Of a DNA stretch of 64,000 nucleotides, positions 10,884-21,010 are shown piece after piece (position 1 is the stretch's first letter; the number at the start of each line of letters is the position of its first letter). This DNA comes from Triangularia verruculosa (lineage: Eukaryota > Ascomycota > Sordariomycetes > Sordariales > Podosporaceae): assembly GCA_033296885.1 (NCBI GenBank), contig MU863914.1:1-64000 (forward strand), given 5' to 3'. The notes below the pieces were generated by a model. The model had not been told where the DNA came from. It worked only from the letters and a program-made list of their open reading frames with translations, and ran no database searches. The position numbers and the translations under genes were made by a program.

Positions 10884-13850
10884 ATGCCTCCACCGTTAAC
10901 AAACCATCCCATCCTTAGCAGTCTTAACGATGCACAACGCCGAGCAGTGAGCTCAGATGCCGCTACTGTCGCCATCCTTGCTGGGCCCGGCAGCGGCAAG
11001 ACACACACCCTGACTTCCCGAGTCGTGTGGCTCATTGACCATGTCGGATACCGACCCGAAGATGTCATTGTCGCGACCTTTACTGTCAAGGCCGCCAGAA
11101 AGATGAAGGAGCGGATTGGGAAGGCCCTTGGACATGGCAGGGAAAAAAAGATTGTTTTGGGCAATTTCCACAGCATTGCTCGACGCTATCTTGCTGCCTA
11201 CGGACGGAAGATTGGGATCAATCAGAAGTTTGGCATTGCCGACGACGGTGACTCTCGCTCCATCATTTCTCGGATTTGCAAGCGGAAAGAAGTGACTCTC
11301 GACCCTGTGGCCGTTCGTGCTTGGATCAGCAAAAAGAAGGCCAAAGGAGATGAAGTGGATGCAAAGCCGCCTGGAAAAAAAGCAGCAAAAACGGCAGGAG
11401 AGAAGGATCTCGAGGAGTGCTATGATGAATATCAGGCTCACTTGAAGAATTCGAACCTGCTGGACTTTGACGACTTGCTGGTTCGCTGTGTTGAACTCCT
11501 CCGCGAGTTTCCATCATGCGTCTCCAACATTCAGACCGTTCTTATCGATGAGTATCAGGACACAAACGGGATCCAGTACGAGCTCATGAAGTTATTTGCG
11601 CAACGACACAAAAGAATCACCATTGTGGGAGACCCAGATCAAAGCATTTACGGCTGGCGTTCTGCAGAAATCCAGAACCTATGGCGGATGCTGAAGGATT
11701 TCCCTGGCACAGACGAGATCTCGCTAGAGCAGAACTACCGTTCATCTGATGCCATCCTCCGGTTGTCCTTGTTGGTGATACAGCAAGACAAAAAGCGATA
11801 CCAGAAAGCTCTAAAGCCAGTGCATGGTCGGGGATCTCGTCCGGTTTTGCGGCGGCTGAAAAGCGCTTCCGCCGAGGCAGATTGGATTGTGTCCGAGATC
11901 AGGAGAGTCATTATAATGTCTGGCTCTATGCTGACATTCAACGATGTCGCCATATTGCTGCGCTCTGCCTCGCTTTCGAGGCATATCGAGAGCGCCCTTG
12001 GCAAATCGGGCATTGCCTACAGAATGGTGGGCGGCAAGAAGTTCTACGAACGTCTGGAGATCAAAGCCATTCTCGACTACCTTCGCGTTATCTACCAGCC
12101 CGAAAACAATGATGCACTAGCTAGAATCATCAACGTACCCAAACGTGGTGTTGGAGACGTGACCATCAAGAGTCTGCTGGAGGAGGCAGAGGGTTCATCG
12201 CTTAGTGTCTGGGCAATCTTGACCAAACATTGCCGGGGAGACCGTACAGCAAAGACGAAGATTCCAAAGCCCATGGAGCAAAGAATTGCAGCCGGCCTTA
12301 TTCGTCCTATGGATAATATCCGTCGGAAAATGGAAGAAGCTGCCAAGCCTGATGGGGCGACCTTTGGATTGGTGGACATGATTGAGCAGCTTCTAGCAGG
12401 CCTCAACTTCCAGAAGCATTTGCAAGATACTCATCCTGACGACCACGAGCAGAGATGGGCCAATTTGGAGGAGTTCGTCACTCTTGCCGGCGACTTTGTC
12501 AGGGATTTGAACGAGTCCATTGAGGATGATCTTCTCCCAGAAATTGAAGGGCTCGAGCAGTCAAAGGAGGACGAGGTTCTGCCGCGATTTTTGGCCAATG
12601 TTTCTTTGGCATCCGACGTCCAGACTGGAGAAAATGAGGAGAACAAACCGATGGTCACAATATCTACTATCCATGCAGCAAAAGGGCTTGAGTGGCCCAT
12701 TGTCTTTGTTCCTGCCGTCTACAACGGCTCGATCCCGCACATGCGGTCCGACGATAACGATGAGGAACGAAGACTGCTCTATGTCGCCATGACGAGAGCT
12801 CAAAGTCTCCTCTATCTAAGTTGTCCTTTATTCAGCACCAACGGCAACGGGGAGCGTAACCAGTTGTCGTCCTTTGTGGAGCCGATGCACAGAGCGTTTG
12901 CGACCAAGGGGCCGTGCTTTGACCGTCCAGTGATGCTGGAAATAGCCAAGGTACTGGGCCGTACTCTACCACCAGAAGACGAGGTCTTCAAAGCCTTGCC
13001 GTCAATGTTCAATCCGGAGGACAGCTTGTTTCCTGTCGACCCAGAGGAATCTAAAGAGGTTTCGGTCGGCGGCACTGAGGGTCGCACTTCAAATGATGCA
13101 CCACGGGCAAAAAGGCCCAGGCTCTCAAACAAGTCTAGTGGACAAAATGGAGCCGAGGACGCCCAGTGGCACAGAGATTACACGACAACTATGGAGGGAG
13201 CCTCTTCCTTTACGGTCTCGGCATTACCTGGGTTCGTCAGTGCCGGTGCGCACCAGGCCGCTATCACTGCGGCAAATGCTGCGGCAGAGGCTAGGCAGAA
13301 GGCGGAACAAGTCAAGAAACTTGCCAACAGACGCGCTCTAGACCAGAAGAGCATTCTGGGTTTCGTGAAGTCTACCTCCAGCTCTACAGCTGATTCCACG
13401 CCACTGCCATCGTCTCGCAGCAGCCTTCCAGCCCAAACCGGCTTTGCTCCTCCGCAAGTGACAGCCAATCCAGGTCAACAGCCAATCCCACCCAGCCTGG
13501 CCACACATAAACCTGCCAAAGGAACATTGCTATCCCGTCCTTCACGGCCAGCACCAGCTCCTAATGAGATGCCCAAAGGAAAAGCCTACCCCTGTTTCTC
13601 GAGCTCTCCCGTGAAGCCGGACATCAAACAGGACCCTGATGAAGAGGACGATGAGCCCCCACCAGAGCCCACCAGAGTGGCAGCATGCCTCCATAGCACG
13701 ACATTCACCAAGCCAACTTTACTTAGCGTTGGGAAAGGAGCAGGAGGTTTGACAAGGCCCAGTCCAGTGGGTAGAGTTGGAAAAACACCTATCGCACCGA
13801 TAGATAGGCTGCGCAAGCCATTCAAGCCCTTGACGATTAAGCGGCAGTGA
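10884..13850 (+). CDS. srs2: Srs2-type UvrD/Rep superfamily 1 DNA helicase
   Basis: Intronless, 988 aa. The start is the first ATG and is followed directly by SLNDAQRRAV, the usual Q-motif region. All SF1A motifs are present: Walker A AGPGSGKT at residues 33-40, FTVKAARKM (Ia), Walker B LIDEYQDTN at about 220, GDPDQSIYGWR (III), EQNYRSSDAIL (IV), STIHAAKGLEWPIVF (V) and RRLLYVAMTRA (VI). It should act as a nuclear 3'-5' helicase. In the family, Srs2 strips Rad51 filaments and prevents unwanted recombination. The C-terminal third is disordered. It contains QKSILGFV at residues 821-828, which resembles a PCNA-binding PIP box but has Val in the last aromatic position. Confidence 0.93.
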   Translation: MPPPLTNHPILSSLNDAQRRAVSSDAATVAILAGPGSGKTHTLTSRVVWLIDHVGYRPEDVIVATFTVKAARKMKERIGKALGHGREKKIVLGNFHSIARRYLAAYGRKIGINQKFGIADDGDSRSIISRICKRKEVTLDPVAVRAWISKKKAKGDEVDAKPPGKKAAKTAGEKDLEECYDEYQAHLKNSNLLDFDDLLVRCVELLREFPSCVSNIQTVLIDEYQDTNGIQYELMKLFAQRHKRITIVGDPDQSIYGWRSAEIQNLWRMLKDFPGTDEISLEQNYRSSDAILRLSLLVIQQDKKRYQKALKPVHGRGSRPVLRRLKSASAEADWIVSEIRRVIIMSGSMLTFNDVAILLRSASLSRHIESALGKSGIAYRMVGGKKFYERLEIKAILDYLRVIYQPENNDALARIINVPKRGVGDVTIKSLLEEAEGSSLSVWAILTKHCRGDRTAKTKIPKPMEQRIAAGLIRPMDNIRRKMEEAAKPDGATFGLVDMIEQLLAGLNFQKHLQDTHPDDHEQRWANLEEFVTLAGDFVRDLNESIEDDLLPEIEGLEQSKEDEVLPRFLANVSLASDVQTGENEENKPMVTISTIHAAKGLEWPIVFVPAVYNGSIPHMRSDDNDEERRLLYVAMTRAQSLLYLSCPLFSTNGNGERNQLSSFVEPMHRAFATKGPCFDRPVMLEIAKVLGRTLPPEDEVFKALPSMFNPEDSLFPVDPEESKEVSVGGTEGRTSNDAPRAKRPRLSNKSSGQNGAEDAQWHRDYTTTMEGASSFTVSALPGFVSAGAHQAAITAANAAAEARQKAEQVKKLANRRALDQKSILGFVKSTSSSTADSTPLPSSRSSLPAQTGFAPPQVTANPGQQPIPPSLATHKPAKGTLLSRPSRPAPAPNEMPKGKAYPCFSSSPVKPDIKQDPDEEDDEPPPEPTRVAACLHSTTFTKPTLLSVGKGAGGLTRPSPVGRVGKTPIAPIDRLRKPFKPLTIKRQ

Positions 13851-14161
13851 GGGCCTGTATGTAATGAATGAATGTACGACTTATGAACTAGACCAAGATT
13901 TCTGGCAGGAAAATTTACACTGTATAAGTTGCTGCATGAACTGTCCCACCCGTAATATCCCAGCAGCTGTGGAGGAGATAGGAGAAGAGGAGATTACCAA
14001 AGCAAAGGCACATGTCACCTTCATAGCCTCCACCAGCGGTCGCGGCTGGGGCGCATGTTTATATTCAACAAAAACACCGTCCTACATCCCCAGGACGAAC
14101 AAGAAGCAGCGATCCAATCCTACTCTCTCGCCTCTCCGCAGAGAACCGACGCCTCCATGGC
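13851..14161. other. 3' flank of the helicase gene
   Basis: About 310 bp that should contain the 3' UTR of the helicase gene and the leader of a possible small gene. Nothing else is recognised. Confidence 0.4.
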
Positions 14162-14401
14162 ATGCCCTACCGCAAACCTGCAGCGAAGAAACAAAAGCCA
14201 CAGCAGGGTCCCGCAGAGAGAATCAACAACATCATTGAACGCACCGCAGTGTTCCTCGAATTTGCATTATGTCTGGCCGTTTTGGGCCTTTTTCTCCTTC
14301 TTTTGGCGATGTTGGATAGTCTTGTTGGGCATATGCTTTATAACATATTTGGTCAGTTACGCTACAAAAGAGAAAAAAGGGCGAGGGGCACAAAGAGGTG
14401 A
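14162..14401 (+). CDS. Small predicted membrane protein
   Basis: 79 aa from an ATG. The N-terminus is basic (MPYRKPAAKKQKPQQGPAER), followed by one long hydrophobic segment (FLEFALCLAVLGLFLLLLAMLDSLVG) and a basic tail ending REKRARGTKR. The layout resembles a small tail-anchored or single-pass protein, possibly of the ER or mitochondria. No family is recognised. The hydrophobic helix and codon use favour a real gene, but the length is short and the 3' end could be spliced (GTCAGT near 14350). Confidence 0.4.
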   Translation: MPYRKPAAKKQKPQQGPAERINNIIERTAVFLEFALCLAVLGLFLLLLAMLDSLVGHMLYNIFGQLRYKREKRARGTKR

Positions 14402-14407
14402 ATAGAT

Positions 14408-14439
14408 GAAAAGGGGTAAAGGTGAAAAGGGGTAAAGGT
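14408..14439. repeat. Two-copy 16-bp direct repeat
   Basis: GAAAAGGGGTAAAGGT occurs twice in tandem (14408-14423 and 14424-14439) directly downstream of the small frame. It is a simple purine-rich duplication. Confidence 0.85.
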
Positions 14440-15487
14440 GAAAGGTGGCTGTTGATACCTCTTTACTGGGGACTTAAGCAAGCACCATAAATTCAACGCA
14501 GTGAGCCTTCGCAGGAATGGGCACCACTGCTTGAGAATCGGCATGCAGATGTCACTGTGTGAATGAGATCCGGATACGGCACCCTGCAGACCAGTCAACC
14601 GCTCCAGGCTCATCAGCCTATCACGGTTAACGATCGTTAGACCCGATAGGCAGTTGAGACATGAATGTTTCACAGTTCAAATTTCCCCCCATCTCGATCT
14701 GAGCATTTATACAATCCCTCCCACCACATCACCATCACCAACAACCAATTTGACTTGCCTCGTCAACTGCACAAACATCGAACATGAGTCACCGTCTCAC
14801 GCCCCGCGCCATCCTCTCATATCGTTTCACCACCACCATCACTCTCACGACCATATGCGTTAAAAGCGTCACATCACAAATCATCAAGAAGAGCAGATTT
14901 GAAGCACCGCTCCAACTCAAAATCGCAGTTTATAGATCAAGTTCTGGACCGACAAGAGGAACGAAAGGAGAAAGGCAGCTCTTCGGCCTCCAGTGGCAGT
15001 GGCAAACCCAACGACAAGGAGAAGAAATCTGATGACAACAAGCGCTCCGGCCCGGGACTCATTATTCTTCCGGACATCTTCTCTTTTGACTTCTTCTGAG
15101 TGTTGTTAGTGTCGGTTTCTACTGTGAAGGAGGGAATATAAGATTGGGCGGAAGCGGTTATGGAAGTTGCATCACTAAGGCAATCATGGGTGGTGGGAAT
15201 AGGAATCGAGGTGTCTTGGCTGGAAGACATATGAAGCAGGCAGTCAACGAGAGAGGAGAAGCCTTACATTAATGGGTGTCAAGAAACCGCTGTTCCAGAC
15301 AGTGTGAAAACGAGTTTATAAACATATCCAGGCCCGATTCACCTTCAGGTCACTCCAATCAGCAGTGATTCCCCCCTCCGGTTCATGCTCGTCTGTCTCA
15401 GGCCGTTTTTCTACCTCTGCCCTCAAATCGTCTCAAGTACTGTCGCCTCGAATCTCCCTCTGCCCCGGGCAACCATCGTTGCACATC
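14440..15487. other. Sparse region with one possible small coding exon
   Basis: The best candidate is a plus-strand frame ending at 15099. It has good codon use (many GAC, AAG and GAG codons), a Lys/Ser/Asp-rich sequence and a hydrophobic end (LIILPDIFSFDFF). Its start is unclear: the ATG at 14899 is internal to the open frame, and an upstream exon around 14784 would need a weak intron. A competing minus-strand frame at 14937-15230 starts MSSSQDTSIP. Nothing else stands out. Confidence 0.25.
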
Positions 15488-15880
15488 ATGCTCCGCCAAC
15501 TCGCCCGCCACCGCACCACCCTGACCACCACCACATCCTTATCACTACCACGTACATTTTCAAGAGCCTTCACCCCGTCAAACCGACATGATCCCAAACA
15601 ACCACGGCCCGGTCAAGATCACCCAAAAGCACAACCACGCCCTGATCAAGAAAATCACGACCAACCCCATCAGAACCGATCCAAGCCCCACGATAACCCT
15701 TCACGCTCTCAAGGTACCCGCCCTCGTCAGCCGTTTCGTATAAAACTTGACACCTTCGAGATATTCGCCCTCAGCTTTTTTATCTGGTGTGATATAGTAG
15801 TATTCGATGTCCTTGGTACATTACGGAAACGGGAAGGGGAAGAAAGCCTTGAGGAGCGGTTGAAGAAAGGTGGATGCTAG
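15488..15880 (+). CDS. Small protein with likely mitochondrial presequence
   Basis: 130 aa from the ATG at 15488; the frame is open further upstream. The N-terminus MLRQLARHRTTLTTTTSL is Arg-, Leu- and Thr-rich without acids, typical of a mitochondrial targeting sequence. A Gln/Pro/His-rich linker follows, then a C-terminal hydrophobic stretch (TFEIFALSFFIWCDIVVFDVLGTL) before a charged tail. It may be an inner-membrane protein. No named family is recognised. Confidence 0.5.
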   Translation: MLRQLARHRTTLTTTTSLSLPRTFSRAFTPSNRHDPKQPRPGQDHPKAQPRPDQENHDQPHQNRSKPHDNPSRSQGTRPRQPFRIKLDTFEIFALSFFIWCDIVVFDVLGTLRKREGEESLEERLKKGGC

Positions 15881-16414
15881 ATAAGATGGCGGGCTGGGGC
15901 AGCTAAGGGAGAGGTAGTTAAGGGACGGCGAGGGAGATATTGAGGGCGGTACGAAGATTGGGAGCCGGTAGGGCTTGCTTACGAGAGTTGGAGATTAGAT
16001 ATGGGCTGGGAGGATGGTGGGAGTGGAAAGGGGAAAAGAAGTCTGTAAGATACCTTACTTTGGACTAAGGATGCCGATAATGGAGTTTAATCACTCTTCT
16101 CATGTAATCGAATTCTCCTGACAAGTTGATACTCGGTATCTGCTATTTTCGAAAAAAAAAGTCTACGCAGCTGATGAATACCTAAGATGAATCAACATTG
16201 CTAAAAACTTGCATAGAAAGCAGAAGAGGTAGGCTTTAGGGGAGAAGCTCAAGAGGGGAGTGGAGAAAAGAATCAAGAAGGATAAGAGAAGGAAGTACGG
16301 GAAACACGACTCACAAGATAGACGTATAACCAATAACCCCCATCTTTTTCTAACCTTATATCTAGCTGTCTAGCCCCCGGCATCTTGTTTATATCTTTAG
16401 GTTAGCAATCTACA
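15881..16414. other. Intergenic, convergent 3' ends
   Basis: About 530 bp between the plus-strand small gene and the minus-strand DUF6594 gene. It is A-rich and purine-rich with no gene seen. Confidence 0.5.
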
Positions 16415-17596
16415 TCAATTCCCTCCACACGATCCCACCTGCTGCTCCGCCTGACGCTCAAGCGTCAAACCCACAAACACCACAAGCACAGCAGCATACG
16501 CCGCCGTGCCCGACATCACTTCCGACCCTTTGTTGTGAATCAACGACAAGATCACCCCAAACGCCAGCACAAACACCGTCGTCGTGACCAACGCCGCCGT
16601 CCTAGATTCTGCGAACACCATAATAAACATAGGGACAATGAGGAAAGCGCCTCCCCAGAATGCCATGCCAAACAGTTGCAGTCGAACTCTTATAAAGTCA
16701 GACACTGCGTCCGCACCCCTCGTCTTCACGGAAAGGCAGTTCCACTCTGGAACCGACCGAGGGAACTCTGGCTTGCAGTCGTAATCGCTGAAGATAAAAC
16801 TGTCATGAAGACGCCGGTGTTCGTTGACCCGGCGGACAAAGGCATCATGGGATGACTTGATCATGTCGAAGTCGGGCTGTCTGTGAGTGGTCAAGACAAA
16901 GGGGTCTTTATCGGGCGAGAGCAAGAGGGATTCCTTCATGAATTCCCAGTCTCGTATTGCTTCGACTGTAGTAAGCCGGCAACGTGTTAGCTTAGGTAGG
17001 AAACTGGCGCTCTTTGAAGGTGATCACACAGTTTCGACTTACTGTATTCCCGTAGAATCTCGCTATATCCGCTTAGGTCGCTGACATCCACCGCGTCACC
17101 TGGCACTTCGCGTTCTCGCAGCGGCGACTCGGTCTGGGCCACCGGACTCGGATCCGAAGAAGAGCCATGAACAGCTCCATCTGTCCCAACACCAGCCGGC
17201 CCAATGTCTCGGCTCGGTATCGAACCTTTGGCGTATCGATAATTGTACGCAACATCAACCAGCTTTTGACGAAGATGCAAGATCTTGATCGACTGCAGAG
17301 ATGCCAGATTCACCTTGATCTCTTTCTCTGTAGCGTGAAGAACGGAAGCACGGCAGTTTTGGTGGATTGCTGCGGGGATGTCATGAGTAGCAGCGTAAGA
17401 AGTATACCCCCCTGGCGGCTGCAGTCTTGCTCGTTTTCTCAGAAGCATTGCATCTATCGTCGTATAGGGACTAACTGATATCATTCAGCCTTTATCAGTA
17501 TGGTCATAGCCTGATTTTGGGCTGTTGAATGTGAATTTATCACTTACATATCGGCGGCCGCGGGCCATTCTCGACATCGGGGGTTTGACCAGGCAT
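16415..17596 (-). CDS. DUF6594 fungal integral membrane protein
   Basis: Three exons: 17596-17548, 17474-17043 and 16965-16415, separated by introns of 73 nt (GTAAGT...TCAG) and 77 nt (GTAAGT...ACAG). The product is 343 aa. The first exon is only 49 nt (MPGQTPDVENGPRPPI) and is needed to reach a sensible start. The protein has a GGYTSYAA motif, a helical stretch with NLASLQSIKILHLRQKLVD, and three C-terminal transmembrane helices (AFWGGAFLIVPMFIMVF, LVTTTVFVLAFGVILSLI, YAAVLVVFVGL). This is the layout of the DUF6594 family, which is greatly expanded in Pezizomycotina and has no known function. Confidence 0.82.
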
Positions 17597-18348
17597 TGCT
17601 GTCTGTGGGCGTGAAATAGAATACCACTAGGGCAAGAAATGTGTTCGGAACGCCTCGTTCAAATGAGTTTGCTGGCCAGCGAGGTGAGTTTCTAAGCCGC
17701 AAGCGAAGGAAAGGTGCAACATAAGCGTAGGAACTGGTAGGAATGTCGAGCGAGGCTCCAAACTAGTTGCCTTTTTGAAGGTTGTGTATAGTCTTTAGGT
17801 TCGTAGAGGAAAAGCACATGGCGGTGAGCACAGGGATTATATACCTCCTTACCGAACTCATTCCTGCTTCCAGGCAACATTACTTTGAATAGCTACATGT
17901 TTGACTGTCCAATTTATAGACGAGAAATGTAAAGCCCTTTAGTGGAAGAGGCCTCTCAGCATCAAGCGGCCGCTGATGTGCGAATCGAACAGGGACTGGC
18001 CATCGCCAGGAGTCACATGTGTTATCCAAGATCAACCAAGCGCAAGAAAAAAAGTCTCGTATTAATAAAAGGTAATTAGAATAATAAAAATTCTCAAATC
18101 ATGAAACTTGTAGATGAATCTTTCGAATGAGAAAAAGACGTCGAGAAAACTCCCAACCCGCCGCTTCCCCCAACCCCAAGCCCACCTCCTTATGCCATGC
18201 CAAAAAAAAAAGCCAAACACACTTCACGTTGCTTCGCCCCTGTTTCTTTCCTCACACATGCACCCACCCACCCCGTCTCTCCCATAAAAATCAAGTATCC
18301 GCACAACCATCCCCAACCATTATCCTAGCCCCCTTTTTATGTTCTCTT
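17597..18348. other. Intergenic region
   Basis: Promoter side of the DUF6594 gene and 3' flank of the kinase gene. No gene is recognised. Confidence 0.5.
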
Positions 18349-21010
18349 TTACAGCCTCAGCTCCCTCACAATATGCTCCGCCATAGCCTTATACTGCCAC
18401 GTATCACCACCCACCCTCTTGAACTGCACACCATGCAAGCTCACAATCGGCACCTTGACAATCAAGATCTCAAACTTGATCTCACCATCGTCCATGCCCC
18501 TGCTTCCACCGCCTCTTCTCTCGTCGCTGCTCTGATGGCTGTATCTCGACCGATCATACTGAGGCTGATGCTCCGCAATACTAGGACTATGCGCGCACCG
18601 GAAACCGCCCTTGATCTCCTTATAATCCACACCAAGTGTCCTCAGCACCCTCTTGATGTCCGCCCTGATTTCCACCAGCGGTTTTGTGGAGGTGGTAGAA
18701 ACGCTGAAGATGCCCTTGAGGAAGACGGGCTTGGCCAAATCAGGATCCTCTGGCTCGAGGCGCTCGTGGGAACCGCCGCTTGTTTCTCCGCCGTTGTCAT
18801 TATCGAGCTCGCCCAGTTCGGCGTCGGTTTCTTCTCGCACAGGCAGCGCGGTGGCAGGTGCTGCGTCGCCCCGGGCTGCTTCAGCTTCCCGCTTAGCCCG
18901 CCGCGCTTGGATGCTTTCCCTGCGGGCATGACCGAGCGATTTGGCGGCGCGCATGGACACTGATTTTTGCATAGACTTGCTGGTTCCATCGCCAACATCT
19001 TTCTTCCGGTCGCGGGTGCTCAGTCGTCTGAAGATACCAGCAGCGGTGCTCTCCTTCTTTTGAGGAATCATATCGGGCGACAAGAGCCCATTCTTGACGG
19101 GTTCTCTGGTCTGCTCCTCGCTGTGGGACCTAGCCCTGGTTCGGGTTCCACGTCCGCCGTCGGTGTGTGCTGGTGCTGGGGGCAAAATCTCGGCAAGGGA
19201 GTGCTTCTCCTTGGGTCGTGAAATTGGGGATGGGGGCACCGGTGGAGGCTGGGCTTGCTGTGGTGATGGGGGGACCTGAACTCTGGGCGGTGCCACTGGC
19301 GGTGCGCCACTTTGTGCGGCCTGGCCCTCACGCTCACGCTCAAGCTTCTCCCGCACGAGATAATAGATGGAAATCAGAGGGTCGAAAGCGTTCAGCGGGT
19401 CGTCCCCAATGGGCAAGCCCTCAGTGCTGGTGTTGGTCAGCGTGTCCCGGCTGGTGACTGAGTTTCTCCTCTTGTAAAAGTCGAAGCCAAAGCCACGCCT
19501 CCTCTCAATTTCTTTGGGTGTAGGCTGTGGTTGCTCTCTTTCCCTCTCCAGCCGCCTGGCAGCTGCTTGATACTTGTGAGACGTGATCCTTTTGGTCAAC
19601 TCCTCCTTGATGTACTCTGGAGGGCCAAACTTGAAACCCGTCATGTTTGCGATAACTTCGTTGTCGAGTGGTAGCGAGAGGGGTTCACGATGCGGGAGAT
19701 AGTTCTCAGGTGGCCCGTTGTAGCCCTTGAGCATCCAGGGGTGGTTCATGACCTCATGCATGGTAGCACGTTGTCTTGGATCAGTCACCAACATCCGAGA
19801 GATCAAATGCTTGCATTCTGAGAGCAAAATTAGCATCAATAATAGAGAGCCGGGGACAGAGTTCAACAACTTACCACTGGACAGCCAACTTGGGTAATCA
19901 ACTGCACCCTTCTTGATCTTTTGGTGAAGGGCAGGCATGTACTGGTCGTCGAAAGGAACCTTTCCGCATACTAACACGAAGAGCACCACGCCGAAACTCC
20001 ATACATCAACCTCGGGACCGGTGTAGGGTTTTGCCTGGAGGAGCTCGGGGGCGGCGAAGTAAAGACTGCCACAGTAGGTCTTTAGTTTCCTGTCCTCGTC
20101 CGGCGAGAAGAGGTTGCTAAGACCAAAGTCGATGATCTTGATGTCGCCCGTCTTGCTGATGAGGATGTTTTCAATCTTCAAGTCTCGGTGAACGATGCTG
20201 TTTCGGTGGCAGTAGTCGACGGCGCTGGCGATCTGGCGGGCAAATTTCCGCGCCTGTTTCTCCTTGAGCTTTCCATGAGAGATGATGTAGTCCAGCATTT
20301 GACCGCCGTTAACGTATTCAAAGAGCATGTACCAGTGCCATCTTGTGCGCAGGTTGTCCCGGAGCCCGCAAATGTACTGGTGGTTCAGCAGGCTGACGAT
20401 GGCAGCCTCGCGCGCATTCCGGTCCTCCCTGGCGGCATCCGCCTTCTCTCTGTCCTCCCTGCTCTGGCGGCCGTCATCGGGCGACACTCTCTCAATAATC
20501 TTGCAAGCAACCTATAGACAAGTAAGAGATCCAAGGTTAGAGATGCCGACCCACAATGTAGCCGAGGATAGCGGTGGGGAAACCGTGGTAACTGACCAAT
20601 TCGCCTGTGACCTCCTTTTTGGCCAACTTGACCTTTCCCATGCTGCCCTGGCCAATGGTCTTGATGAAGGTGTAATTGCCCGAGGGGGCGGGAATCATGG
20701 TGCGATATTTGTGTTTGGAGGTATGGTGCCTCCGGGGGTCGGTCGAACTGCTACCGGCATCGCGGTGCTCTTCGACGTGGTGGCTTGGGGGAGGAACAGC
20801 CGAGCTCTCGGCCTGCTGGGGGTGACGAGGAGACGGGGCGTTTGTCGAGCGCTGACTCCTGGTGCGTGATGGGCGCGACGCCTCGGCTCTTGTAGATGAT
20901 TCTGACCGCGGCAGAGGATCGGGGCGGGTGTTCGTTGGCGGGCGCCGTGTCCGGACAGACTGCGACCGGATTGGCATTTCGGTGCCAGCGGCTGGCATTG
21001 TGGTTGTCAT
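18349..21010 (-). CDS. kin1: Kin1/Par-1 (MARK-like) Ser/Thr protein kinase
   Basis: Three exons: 21010-20597, 20511-19875 and 19817-18349; introns are 85 nt (GTCAGT...ATAG) and 57 nt (GTAAGT...TCAG). The product is 839 aa. After a disordered Arg/Ser/Pro-rich N-terminus the kinase domain shows the P-loop GQGSMGKV, the VACKII lysine completed across intron 1, HRDLKIEN, DFGLSN and APE. After a long disordered linker the C-terminus (FEILIVKVPIVSLHGVQFKR...) matches the membrane-binding KA1 domain. Family role: cell polarity, septation and exocytosis at the cell cortex. The second intron is a multiple of three without a stop, so it would be missed by frame alone; reading through it inserts 19 hydrophobic residues into the kinase domain. 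Confidence 0.93.

Noticed and set aside
18127..18963. Long open plus-strand frame opposite the kinase gene
   Set aside because: Pro/His/Arg-rich with no domain. It mirrors the kinase C-terminus on the other strand, which has a clear KA1 domain.
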